The notes beneath the pieces were generated by a model that made no database searches, was not told the DNA's origin, and saw nothing but the letters and a program-made list of their open reading frames with translations. Shown here in pieces: positions 25,441-36,710 of a stretch of 64,000 nucleotides of DNA; within the stretch, counting starts at the first letter, position 1, and each line of letters opens with the position of its first letter. The translations under genes were made by a program, and so were the position numbers. This DNA is from Syngnathus acus (lineage: Eukaryota > Chordata > Actinopteri > Syngnathiformes > Syngnathidae), in assembly GCF_901709675.1 (NCBI RefSeq), contig NC_051095.1, forward strand, positions 3,905,956 through 3,969,955. Direction: 5' to 3'.

Positions 25441-27540
25441 AAATATGCCTGGACCAGATATCCGACTAGATAATTGACTTTTGGATTTTTCAATATAGTT
25501 TTTGATATCGTTTTGACTTTTCTTTTTTAAATTCAATCATTTCATTTATTAGTTTATTAATTTGTATTAGGTTTTTTAAATTGCTTCATTTCAAATGAGT
25601 TTTTATCAGTTTTAGTATTGGTTCTACTAAAAAATAAATCTAGTATTTGTCGAGTGCGAGATATAAAAAAGGCTCACTGTTTTGTGATAAAATCTAGTAA
25701 ATGACATTCTTCTGTACGGACGTTGAGCAATATTGAATAAAAAAATACATTAACGTAAACAAAAAAGTTGAAGTGTTAATTTGTTAGGTTGGGTTATAAC
25801 CTTTCTCTGGACATTGACAAAACAAAAGCTAATATTGGACCAAATATCACCACCTCAATTGTCTTTTTAGTTTCTATGGACTTTCCGGCCTTTTTGGATG
25901 ATAATAGAGATAATCCCTCCAGGATGGATTTCCTCTCTTTCATGTCATTTATATTAAATGGATTTTATGGATTAGATGCTTTTCTCTTCCGTCTCTTCAT
26001 GTAATGTGGAATGCATTCCAAGGCTTTACTCTGCTAATTGAGGGACATAACGCCGCTCGCCTCATGTTTCCACTTGACGGTGTCGTGTGTGTGTGTGTGT
26101 GTGCGTGCGCGTGCCGAATCTTCAGTGAGTGTCGCCATATGGAAACTCCACTTTCCTCCCGTCAATCTAAATTAGTCAAGTGTTCCGGCTCCAAGGGTGT
26201 GTGCGTGAGGCATTGTCACGATTTTTGGCACACACACCGAAATAAGTCGAGTCAAAGTCAACTTTATTGTCAATTTCTTCACATGCCAAGACGCAAAGAA
26301 ATCGAAATTACGTTCCCACTATCCCACGGTGACAAGACATAGTACACAATATACATAACACAAAAAAAAAAAAAAATGTTAGCTTATCGATGGTGCACAT
26401 GTGAGATTTCCACACGTATGTATGAATATAGTGTGTGTGTGTGGGGGGGTCAATATTTTGGGGAGGGGCCGGGGTGCTAAGGGAAACTTTGCCTCATCCT
26501 CTCCTCACATTATCACACAGTCCAGAATAACATGGACTAAACACTAAAATACAATTCATATAATGTAACACACACACACACACACTCACAGATCTTAAAG
26601 TAACAGTAATGACAGGGACGCCATGGTAACTGAGGTAACAAAGGTGCTATGAATTAATACAAACATCAGTCAGCCCTGCTGAGTCACAGTGTACGTGTGT
26701 TTGTGCATGTGTATTAAGTGGGTGTCCCCTTGTTGAGGAAAGAAAAAAAAAAAAAGGTCCCCCACGTTTAATCTGAGGAGGCCATTCACTCGTGTTCCGT
26801 CGCTGCCACTAACTGTCACCACAATAATTGTGTGCGTGTGTGTGTGCATGTAATTGGGGGTTTGGATGATGATGATGATGTCACAAATTCCACATTTCCA
26901 TAGCCAGATTGAGAATGTGTGGGGTAGTGGGGCCATAAATTGATCACTACGTTTTCCTGCTTTGTGTGTGTCCATGCGTGTGTCAAATCGTTATGATTTT
27001 TTTATTGTCACATTGGAATTTTCATTTCATCTTCTTTTAGGCTGTGGAGCTATGTGCCTTTAATAATGAGGTCAAATTAAACTCAACAAATCTTTACAAT
27101 TTTTAACCGGAGATGGAACTTTTCTAGATGATTTTAGCACTGATTTTGAATCTGAGTAATAATAATAATAATAATAATAATTTATATAGTAATAAAAATG
27201 TATATAGTACTTTAGTATTAAATGTAGTCATTTATTAATGAAGGGTTAGTTTCAGCAACAGGTGGAATTTTTGTGCTGAAACGTCAGAGCAATAAATTAC
27301 AATCATGTTAAAAATTTTATTGTGCAAGCTTAAAAAAAATTTGTATCTGAATTTTTTGGTTATAAATTTATTTACAAACGAGAGCACCAAATGAAATTAT
27401 ATGGAGCCAGGTAATTAATTATTTTGTATAGTATACATAATGCTGTGTGTATGGTGCCAATGCATTGATGGAAAGTCTAATCTATTTTTCCTTTGTGTCA
27501 AAGAGAGCCACCCCCGCCACCCCCTTTAAAGGTTTTGTGA
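25441..27540. repeat. Microsatellite-rich spacer with short interspersed repeat copies
   Basis: Contains GT/CA tracts (about 26083-26106, 26569-26586, 26830-26848), a poly-A run at 26361-26375, (AAT)n at 27157-27182, and at 26255-26350 an AGTCAACTTTATTGTCAATT-type sequence resembling the end of a repeat frequent in fish genomes. No gene seen. Confidence 0.5.
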
Positions 27541-27835
27541 GGGAGGTGGTACCCTGGCTGACATGCTAACACGCCGCTGTTGGAGGACAAAGAGCAGCAA
27601 AGGACATTTTGGGAAAAATTCTTACCCTCAACTCCAGAAGGATAAAAGTAAAAAGGGGACCTGAATGGAAGAAAGATTGTGGGCGTGTTCTTAGCTATAA
27701 TTGGACTCTCTTGTACCTGCTGCTGGCATCACCACATGAGCCTCACAACACACATAAACACACACACGCACACACACACACACAGGCTTACACACACCTC
27801 CGTGCTGCTGTCAAGTTGTGCTCTCCATTCTGCAG
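27541..27835 (+). other. Possible 5' UTR exon of gpha2
   Basis: Ends in a strong donor (CTGCAG|GTAAGA, exon end 27835). The first coding exon of gpha2 follows an acceptor placed immediately before its ATG (28581), which requires an upstream non-coding exon; this is the nearest good candidate. It includes a CA tract. The 5' limit is a guess. Confidence 0.4.
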
Positions 27836-28580
27836 GTAAGAATTGAATTTTCACTTCACAGAAATCAAGTTTTTTTTATTCATTTTTTATGTTAAATGCT
27901 TCTATACAAATTATGTGATTATTTATTTTTTTTGTCAAGAATTTTTTTTGGGAGTTTCAAGTTTGGTTGGTGGTTCGCTTGTTTACATCTAAGAGTTTTC
28001 ATTCATTCCGATTGCAGTTGATGACACTTTTAATGATACAATTAGCACACAAAGTCCACACACACACACACACTCTCACACTTTTGCAACCAAAACATCA
28101 ACTCTAAAAATGTGAACATGCTTCTAAATAAAAACCGCAGGCATGAAAATCCTTCAGAGGAAAAAACTTGGGTACCCCCCCCTCGCCATTCCAAGCAGTT
28201 GACACAAAGTTAATTATGCCTCACATACACACACATATAGTCAGGATCATTTAGCTGGAGTGTAAAGTGGGGGTGCCCTGTGGTCCCGTTGGAAGGAAAC
28301 CAAATGGCAAAGGTCAGGCCGAGCAAATTACTGTGAAAACCTGACTTGTTTGAATTCTGTGTAAAACCAGTCTGTGTGTGTGTGTGTGTGTTTAGCCTGG
28401 GTTGTTATAGAAAGTCTTTGCCGCATCTCATTTGCCAGCCGTTTGTTTTAAGGGTTATGTTGTCAGTGACCTTGAAACGACATTAATCAGATTTTTATGA
28501 TTAAACAATTAACCTTGGCCATGAGAACGTTTTTTGGCGGTGACTAGCGCATCCACCTGCGTCCGTTTGTTTTGTCCCAG

Positions 28581-29255
28581 ATGTCGCACCCGATGAGCTT
28601 CAACGTGTGTTTGCTGGTGCTGCCGGCGATGTCACTGCTGCTCTTCTCTCCCATCGGTCGGAGCGAGGAGAACGTCACCCTCAGCCCGGGCTGTCACTTG
28701 CATCGTGAGTACAAAAATACCCAACGGCAAATCGACAAAGTAACTTAGCTCCGTTCATTCAAGGGATCGGAAATGCAGGCGTTCGGCTTCACACTTTTAC
28801 GAAAAGTCATTCTTGCAATTTTACCTACTGAAGTTATGCAATATCCAATCTGACTTCTCCATGAGAGTATTGAATACTAAGTGGGCCGTTTATGCTCTTC
28901 AGCTTTCAACGTGAGCGTCCGCAGCGACCGGCGGGGCACCTGTCGAGGCACCTACCTGGTGCACGCCTGCGTGGGCTACTGCGAGTCCAGCGCCTTTCCA
29001 TCCAGGTACTCGGTGCTGGTGGCCTCCAACTTCACGCACAACGTCACGTCAGCGGCAAGATGTTGCACCATCACCAAGGAGGCAAAGGTGAGGAAGCGGA
29101 CGGGTTAGCGGTACCACGTTTGCTCAACGGCGCCACCTCTTGCCGGCCAGGTCAAAGTCCGCCTGGAGTGTCCCGGCGGGCGTCACCACGACGAGTTGGA
29201 GATCCCGACGGCCAAGGCGTGCCGCTGCGACATGTGCCGCACGTCCCGCTACTGA
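28581..29255 (+). CDS. gpha2: Glycoprotein hormone alpha-2 (thyrostimulin alpha subunit)
   Basis: Three exons, 28581-28704, 28903-29087, 29151-29255, give 137 aa. The signal peptide lies in about the first 30 residues (VCLLVLPAMSLLLFSPIGRS). The cystine-knot domain follows: GCHLHPFNV, then GTCRGTYLVHACVGYCES, AFPSRYSVLVASNFTHNV, RCCTI and the C-terminal CRCDMCRTSRY, which is diagnostic for GPHA2 over the common alpha subunit. NVT, NVS, NFT and NVT sequons are present. GPHA2 pairs non-covalently with GPHB5 to form thyrostimulin, a ligand of the TSH receptor. The gphb5 partner gene is 5.8 kb downstream in opposite orientation. The start is the ATG directly after the acceptor TTGTCCCAG; a second in-frame ATG lies four codons on. 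Confidence 0.97.
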
Positions 29256-29609
29256 CCGCAACCAGGATCGGAACCGACCATTACAGTTGACGTGCACTAA
29301 AGAAAATACAGCACTAGAGAAAATCCGGTTTCCTATTTCCGCTGTTGGTTCAGAAAACGGATGGACTTTGAAAATGTGGTGTACAATCCACTTCAAGACA
29401 GGAGCGGACATTTTGGATAGAATTACACAATTTACAATAATCACTAACCATGAACAAAAAGACTAAAGAATGTAAAAGCATCAAATATTTATTTGATTTG
29501 AATGGTTTTTATTGTAAATTATATATTTTGGAGGAACCAAAGAGTGTTTGAAATGACAGGAAATGTAAAGGAAAAGGTACATATTTTGAATATTTTTTAC
29601 ATTGTGTGA

Positions 29610-29615
29610 ATTAAA
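29610..29615 (+). promoter_or_regulatory. Polyadenylation signal of gpha2 (ATTAAA)
   Basis: ATTAAA variant about 355 bp after the stop codon, followed by an AT-rich stretch. No AATAAA occurs between the stop and this site. Confidence 0.45.
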
Positions 29616-29784
29616 GCAAAAGACTTTGGAATTGTAGACTTGGGTATTTTATTTCCCTTTATTGCAATGATGCACAACCCGAAAGAGAACCTGGTGGGCA
29701 TTTTACAAAATGTTGCCACTCTGTCATTCATCAGCCGCCTGGCCACCCAACCGTCCCATTGTCAGTCCTTCTAGTGTTGGCTCG

Positions 29785-30180
29785 TGAGTGAACGATTCGT
29801 TCAAAAGAACGGATTTCTTTCAGTGAACGAATCACTTCCTAAAGTGACTCGTTCTTTTTTCAGTTTATATGACTTCAACCAGTAGGTGTCAGTAATGCGC
29901 ATTGAAGCTGGTGCCACCTCGCCGTAAAACAAAACGAAGAAGAAACTGACGTAACTTCCCGTTCACGAACGAGTCGTGAATTGCATTTCCCGTTCAACAA
30001 CTGAACGTATCTGTGAGTGAACAAGTCAATGAGTGAGGTGATTTGCATTTCCAGTTCATCGCGAGAACGGATCAGTGAGGGAACGAATCCTGACTTTCCC
30101 GTTCGCGAACGAGTTAATGGGTGAACTGCCTTCCCGTGCATCAGCGGATCAGTCAGTGAACGTGTTGCGTCTCCTGGCGC
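29785..30180. repeat. Short interspersed element rich in GTGAACGAATC / CGTTCACGAACGAGT words
   Basis: Imperfect direct and inverted copies of a GTTCACGAACGAGT-like motif recur every 40-60 bp (for example GAACGATTCGTTCAAAAGAACG at 29789-29810, itself a palindrome). It looks like a small non-autonomous DNA element. Family not determined. Confidence 0.5.
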
Positions 30181-30928
30181 GAACTAAGTAACCCAGAATG
30201 TAGATTTACGATTTGCCAAGGAAAGAAAGAACCACTCACTGAAACACCACTTCTTTTATGCACGTTTTCTCCAAGCTAACGGCTAACTTTATTGCATGAA
30301 GGGATGCGCCGTTAGGCTAAAAACGGAGAGATTATCCTTCTCTTTGGGTAATCTTGATTTTATAACACTTATAGTAGTTTTTAAATAACGTGAATCCATA
30401 TATACGCCTAAATATTGTTATCCAATATATGTACTACAATTTCACATTAGATTGCTGGTTTGAAATGTACTTTTAATATTTTTATTATTTTTAAATAAAC
30501 ATTCATGTTAAAACTTGTCTGGTGTTTTATTCCTTGTTTTTATATTCGCCAATTAAAACATAAAAATCAGACATTTGGTTAACTGCTTTATATAACAATG
30601 TGTTTTACATTGTTATATGAGTTGGTGTCCCCCAGAATAACAAATGTCGGCATAACGGATTTTTTTTTCAACCGTTTATTCAAACACAAACACATTCGGT
30701 ATAATAACACCATCAACTACAATCCAACGAATACAAAATTAAATCATCAATGTCGGCATAACGTGTGTCGGCTGGCATAGCAGCAACGCTGTCTGTCACT
30801 CACTCGTGAATCTACGAAGGAACCTGAAAATGGCGGTGTACCTAATAGAGTGTCCTAATGACGTCACAGATCAAACAGCCAATCAGAAAGGGGGGGTGAG
30901 GGCAGGTGTGGCACTTTTCACTTACACC

Positions 30929-31130
30929 AGGGGTGTTGACCTCCAGTCCTCGAGGGGCCGCGTTCCAATATGTTTTCCAAGTGACCCTCGTTAAACACAC
31001 CTGCGTGAAAAGATTTTGGTCATTTTCACGTTCTGCAGGAGCTAAAACTTTTCACGCAGGTGCACTTAACGAGGGAATCTTGGAAAACATGTTGGAATGC
31101 GGCCCCAAGGACTAGAGCTTGACACCTGTG
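30929..31130. mobile_element. Foldback (long inverted-repeat) element seeding Satellite B
   Basis: A ~200-bp near-palindrome. The left arm (about 30929-31018: GGGGTGTTGACC, TCCTCGAGGGGCCGC, CCAATATGTTTTCCAAG, CACCTGCGTGAAAAG) is matched by the reverse complement of about 31039-31128 (CTTTTCACGCAGGTG, CTTGGAAAACATGTTGG, GCGGCCCCAAGGACTAGAG, TTGACACCTG). The loop is about 20 bp. It resembles a foldback repeat widespread in fish (ends like GGTGTCAAACTC...GTCCTCGAGGGCC). No coding capacity. Confidence 0.7.
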
Positions 31131-34100
31131 ACCTTTGACCATGATATTTCCCTAATAAAGTGGCCTGTTATTAGGTACACTTGAAAATGGCGGTGTACCT
31201 AATGAAGTGTACGTGTGATTCCCTCGTTAAGTGCACCTGCGTGAAAAGTTTTAGCTCCTGCAGAACGTGAAAGTGGCTAAAACTTTTCACGCAGGTGCGC
31301 TTAACGAGGGTAACTTTGGAAAACATATTGGAACGCGGCCCCGAGGACTAGAGTTTGACACCTGTGACCTTTGACCATGATATTTCCCTAATAAAGTGGC
31401 CTGTTATTAGGTACACTTGAAAATGGCGGTGTACCTAATGGAGTGTCCGTGTGATTCCCTCGTTAAGCGCACCTGCGTGAAAAGTTTTAGCTCCTGCAGA
31501 ACGTGAAAGTGGCTAAAACTTTTCACGCAGGTGTTTTTAACGAGGGTAACTTTGGAAAACATATTGGAACGCGGCCCCGAGGACTAGAGTTTGACACCTG
31601 TGACCTTTGACCATGATATTTCCCTAATAAAGTGGCCTGTTATTAGGTACACTTGAAAATGGCGGTGTACCTAATGGAGTGTCCGTGTGATTCCCTCGTT
31701 AAGCGCACCTGCGTGAAAAGTTTTAGCTCCTGCAGAACGTGAAAGTGGCTAAAACTTTTCACGCAGGTGTTTTTAACGGGGGTAACTTTGGAAAACATAT
31801 TGGAACGCGGCCCCGAGGACTAGAGTTTGACACCTGTGACCTTTGACCATGATATTTCCCTAATAAAGTGGCCTGTTATTAGGTACACTTGAAAATGGCG
31901 GTGTACCTAATGGAGTGTCCGTGTGATTCCCTCGTTAAGTGCACCTGCGTGAAAAGTTTTAGCTCCTGCAGAACTGAAAATGACCAAAATCTTTTCACGC
32001 AGGTGTGTTTAACGAGGGTCACTTGGAAAACATATTGGAACGCGGCCTCGAGGACTAGCGCTTGACACCTGTGACCTTTGACCATGATATCTCCCTAATA
32101 AAGTGGCCTGTTATTAGGTACACTTGAAAATGGCGGTGTACCTAATGGAGTGTCCATGTGATTCCCTCGTTAAGCGCACCTGCGTGAAAAGTTTTAGCTC
32201 CTGCAGAACGTGAAAGTGGCTAAAACTTTTCACGCAGGTGCGCTTAACGATGGTAACTTTGGAAAACATATTGGAACGCGGCCCCGAGGACTAGAGTTTG
32301 ACACCTGTGACCTTTGACCATGATATTTCCCTAATAAAGTGGCCTGTTATTAGGTACACTTGAAAATGGCGGTGTACCTAATGGAGTGTCCATGTGATTC
32401 CCTCGTTAAGCGCACCTGCGTGAAAAGTTTTAGCTCCTGCAGAACGTGAAAGTGGCTAAAACTTTTCACGCAGGTGCGCTTAACGAGGGTAACTTTGGAA
32501 ACCATATTGGAACGCGGCCCCGAGGACTAGAGTTTGACACCTGTGACCTTTGACCATGATATTTCCCTAATAAAGTGGCCTGTTATTAGGTACACTTGAA
32601 AATGGCGGTGTACCTAATGGAGTGTCCGTGTGATTCCCTCGTTAAGCGCACCTGCGTGAAAAGTTTTAGCTCCTGCAGAACGTGAAAGTGGCTAAAACTT
32701 TTCACGCAGGTGTTTTTAACGAGGGTAACTTTGGAAAACATATTGGAACGCGGCCCCGAGGACTAGAGTTTGACACCTGTGACCTTTGACCATGATATTT
32801 CCCTAATAAAGTGGCCTGTTATTAGGTACACTTGAAAATGGCGGTGTACCTAATGGAGTGTCCGTGTGATTCCCTCGTTAAGCGCACCTGCGTGAAAAGT
32901 TTTAGCTCCTGCAGAACGTGAAAGTGGCTAAAACTTTTCACGCAGGTGTTTTTAACGAGGGTAACTTTGGAAAACATATTGGAACGCGGCCCCGAGGACT
33001 AGAGTTTGACACCTGTGACCTTTGACCATGATATTTCCCTAATAAAGTGGCCTGTTATTAGGTACACTTGAAAATGGCGGTGTACCTAATGGAGTGTCCG
33101 TGTGATTCCCTCGTTAAGCGCACCTGCGTGAAAAGTTTTAGCTCCTGCAGAACGTGAAAGTGGCTAAAACTTTTCACGCAGGTGTTTTTAACGAGGGTAA
33201 CTTTGGAAAACATATTGGAACGCGGCCCCGAGGACTAGAGTTTGACACCTGTGACCTTTGACCATGATATTTCCCTAATAAAGTGGCCTGGTATTAGGTA
33301 CACTTGAAAATGGCGGTGTACCTAATGGAGTGTCCGTGTGATTCCCTCGTTAAGCGCACCTGCGTGAAAAGTTTTAGCTCCTGCAGAACGTGAAAGTGGC
33401 TAAACCTTTTCACGCAGGTGTTTTTAACGAGGGTAACTTTGGAAAACATATTGGAACGCGGCCCCGAGGACTAGAGTTTGACACCTGTGACCTTTGACCA
33501 TGATATTTCCCTAATAAAGTGGCCTGTTATTAGGTACACTTGAAAATGGCGGTGTACCTAATGGAGTGTCCGTGTGATTCCCTCGTTAAGCGCACCTGCG
33601 TGAAAAGTTTTAGCTCCTGCAGAACGTGAAAGTGGCTAAAACTTTTCACGCAGGTGTTTTTAACGAGGGTAACTTTGGAAAACATATTGGAACGCGGCCC
33701 CGAGGACTAGAGTTTGACACCTGTGACCTTTGACCATGATATTTCCCTAATAAAGTGGCCTGTTATTAGGTACACTTGAAAATGGCGGTGTACCTAATGG
33801 AGTGTCCGTGTGATTCCCTCGTTAAGCGCACCTGCGTGAAAAGTTTTAGCTCCTGCAGAACGTGAAAGTAGCTAAAACTTTTCACGCAGGTGTTTTTAAC
33901 GAGGGTAACTTTGGAAAACATATTGGAACGCGGCCCCGAGGACTAGAGTTTGACACCTGTGACCTTTGACCATGATATTTCCCTAATAAAGTGGCCTGTT
34001 ATTAGGTACACTTGAAAATGGCGGTGTACCTAATGGAGTGTCTGTGTGATTCCCTCGTTAAGTGCACCTGCGTGAAAAGTTTTAGCTCCTGCGGAACGTG

Positions 34101-34700
34101 AAAGTGACCAAAAACTTTTCACGCAGGTGTGTTTAACGAGGGTAACTTGGAAAACATATTGGAACGCGGCCCCGAGGACTAGAGCTTGACACCTGTGACC
34201 TTTGATCATGATATTTCCCTAATAAAGTGGCCTGTTATTAGGTACACTGGAAAATGGCGGTGTACCTAATGGAGTGTCCGTGTGATTCCCTCGTTAAGTG
34301 CACCTGCGTGAAAAGTTTTAGCTCCTGCGGAACGTGAAAGTGGCTAAAACTTTTCACGCAGGTGTGTTTAACGAGGGTCACTTGGAAAACATATTGGAAC
34401 GCGGCCCCGAGGACTAGAGCTTGGCACCTGTGACCTTTGACCATGATATTTCCCTAATAAAGCGGCCTGTTATTAGGTACACTTGAAAATGGCGGTGTAC
34501 CTAATGGAGTGTCCGTATGATTCCCTCGTTAAGTGCACCTGCGTGAAAAGTTTTAGCTCCTGCAGAACTGAAAATGACCAAAATCTTTTCACGCAGGTGT
34601 GTTTAACGAGGGTAACTTCGAAAACATATTGGAACGCGGCCCTGAGGACTAGAGCCTGAAAATGGCGGTGTACCTAATGGAGCGTCCTAATGTACCTAAT
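31131..34700. repeat. Satellite B: 236-bp tandem array, about 15 copies
   Basis: AAAATGGCGGTGTACCTAAT recurs (ATG positions 31187, 31423, 31659, 31895, 32130, 32366, 32602, 32838, 33074, 33310, 33546, 33782, 34018, 34254, 34489, then 34662 in a truncated copy), a period of 235-236 bp almost without length change. Each unit holds (a) an inverted repeat CTCGTTAAGCGCACCTGCGTG / CACGCAGGTG...TTAACGAG enclosing CTCCTGCAGAACGTGAAAG, with ~33-bp arms; (b) a second hairpin TTAGGTACAC / GTGTACCTAA; (c) TGACCTTTGACC. The central copies are nearly identical and the outer ones more diverged. The hairpin is the core of the foldback element at 30929. Confidence 0.95.
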
Positions 34701-34863
34701 GGAGTGAACTAATTCTAAAGATTCAATTCACTTAAAAGAACTGGAATGCACATCACTAAGTCCTTCACCGAACTAAACTGTAATTTCGTCATTGCTTCCG
34801 TCACTAAATTTCAGCAGTCTGATAATCGTCACGCCTCTCGTCATCCGATTGTCAGTCTTGTTG

Positions 34864-34907
34864 AAATGTAATGTAATGTAATGTAATGTAATGTAATGTG
34901 ATGTAAT
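34864..34907. repeat. (AATGT)n microsatellite
   Basis: Eight or so tandem AATGT units, one with an A-to-G change. Confidence 0.9.
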
Positions 34908-35009
34908 GGCTCCACAAAACAATTTATGCAAAATCTTATTTTCACACATTCAAAATACAGCAGTAAAGAAGAAAGCTAGAATCAGACATCGATATTTTGT
35001 TTGCATGAT

Positions 35010-35015
35010 TTTAAT
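35010..35015 (-). promoter_or_regulatory. Possible poly(A) signal of gphb5 (ATTAAA)
   Basis: ATTAAA on the minus strand 32 bp past the stop codon. This would be a very short 3' UTR; other AT-rich variants lie further on. Confidence 0.3.
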
Positions 35016-35046
35016 GAGCATCTCACACATGTTGGTGACATAATGG

Positions 35047-35611
35047 TTAGAAGCTCTCACATTCGCTGTCCAGGGTGGTGCACACGGCGCAGTGACAGTG
35101 CACGGCCACCGGGTAGTGATAAAGAGGCGAGATGCCGGGCTGGCAGCCCGGCAGCCGCGCACTAGCATAGCGGGTCAGCGCATACGTGCACACGCGGTGG
35201 TGCCGATGGATGTAGGGAGGGTCCAGGATTGGCCTCTGGGGGGGGATAAATACAAGCAAGTATGGCGGTCAGCAATATCAAAATACTATGTAATATACTG
35301 AAAGAGTCACGAAAATGAACCTTCCTTGGAAATTTTTATATTGTGTTTTGGTAAAATTGTGTACATGACTATGTTTTTAGGTTAATGGAATATCTTTCTA
35401 CCTCCCAGGTGTGACAGCGCCCCCAACAGGCTTCCGTGGTGACTCGCACACTCTTGCAGCCCGGCTTCTGGGCCACGAAGGTGAACTCTCGCACTGCGCA
35501 GCCGCGGAAGCCATTCAGGGCCGTCGTCTCTGCGACGCGCATTAGAGCCGAGCTCTGGCCCAGCAGAAGCAGCAGCAGCAGCAGCAGCAGCGGCGGTGGA
35601 AGGACGCGCAT
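35047..35611 (-). CDS. gphb5: Glycoprotein hormone beta-5 (thyrostimulin beta subunit)
   Basis: Two coding exons on the minus strand, 35402-35611 and 35047-35235, give 132 aa (human 130). Signal peptide MRVLPPP followed by ten leucines, encoded partly by a CTG run. The cystine-knot chain has ten cysteines (GCAVREFTF, KPGCKS, EACWGRCHTWE, RVCTY, LPGCQPG, VHCHCAVC, SEC), the reduced number typical of GPHB5, which lacks the seatbelt disulfide of LH/FSH/TSH beta. The exon junction after CHTWE is that of the family. No N-x-S/T sequon is present; human GPHB5 has one. The ATG follows an acceptor (TCCACAG), so a 5' non-coding exon exists; a candidate ends at the donor AAG|GTGAGA near 35899. It pairs with gpha2. 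Confidence 0.97.
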
Positions 35612-36539
35612 GCTGTGGAGCAAACGCATGCTTGTTACACGTGAACAAAGCTGCCCTCTGGTGGTCACGTGACGAATCGCTACAACAACGTACTTGACAG
35701 TAATTCAAACTTCAAAGGAGAAAAATGTTTTAAGTGAAATAATCTTAACTCGGAAATTTTGACAGATGTTCGAATGGGTTTATTTGAGGGGGGGGGGGGG
35801 TTCAAGACTAAATAGCAAAATTGACCACAGTTTCGTTTCTACACACAAAGAAGCAGTCTAAAATGTTTGACTTTTAGAAAGAAGAAAAAAAGCTCTCACC
35901 TTGAATGTCTCACCTACTGCCGGGATCGGAATGTGTGTGGCTCCGTCCGTGTGACAAGCAAGTGAAATGGAAGCTGGAAGGCTTGTCTAAGTTGTTTTTT
36001 TCCCTCCCTTTTTTTTTCTGTGTGAGAAAGTCATTAGAGAGGACGGACACTCTGACATCATCGTAATTACAATTAAAATACCACACGAGAGACCCAAGGC
36101 AGTAATAATGGAGTCTCCCTCCCTGGAAAAAACTGATAGTCGTCTATACTATATTATTTTCTTAACCTTGGCGCGCATGTGCAGTTGCAGGTCACGTCTC
36201 TACACTCGTGGCCAATACACTACACCTGCGTAATCCAAGGAGGTTTTTTTTTTTTTTTTTTCCAAAGATAACGCATGTCACGCATTTCTAAATGAGGTAA
36301 CAATAATAAACACTGGACCGATATGGCTGAAAAAGGCTCTCAAGATGCTGATTGGAGATAACGGAGTCAGCGCTCCATCTAGTGGACAGACAACACAAAG
36401 ACATCGTTCGGAGTGACTCCCAACATTGAACAGCATTTACGGTTTCACGAGAAAGTAAGGCTTTTTTTGTTAAAAAGTGACCATTTATAATACGATTTTT
36501 TTTTTAATGACTATGTACAGTAAGACTTTTTTTAAATGA

Positions 36540-36710
36540 CCACGTATGACCCTAACCCTGAGCTTTGACCCATGGCCTCTAACTCTAACCTTTGACCGCT
36601 GAGCCTTCACCCCTGACACTTGACCACTGACCCCTGGACTTAGACTCCTGACATTTGACCCCTCACCTTTGGTTCCTGACCCTTCACCCCTGACCTTTGA
36701 CTAACGTAAA
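36540..36710. repeat. Diverged TGACC-rich minisatellite
   Basis: About a dozen imperfect copies of a 13-15-bp word such as CCCCTGACCTTTGACC / CACTTGACCACTGACC occur head to tail. TTTGACC or TGACCT recurs throughout. Confidence 0.7.

Noticed and set aside
25104-25493. 129-codon minus-strand frame as a cellular gene.
   Set aside because: It is out of frame with the LINE-like protein similarity in the same place and overlaps the retrotransposon relic.
31879-34444. Short open frames on the minus strand of Satellite B.
   Set aside because: They are by-products of the 236-bp repeat and contain no recognisable protein feature.
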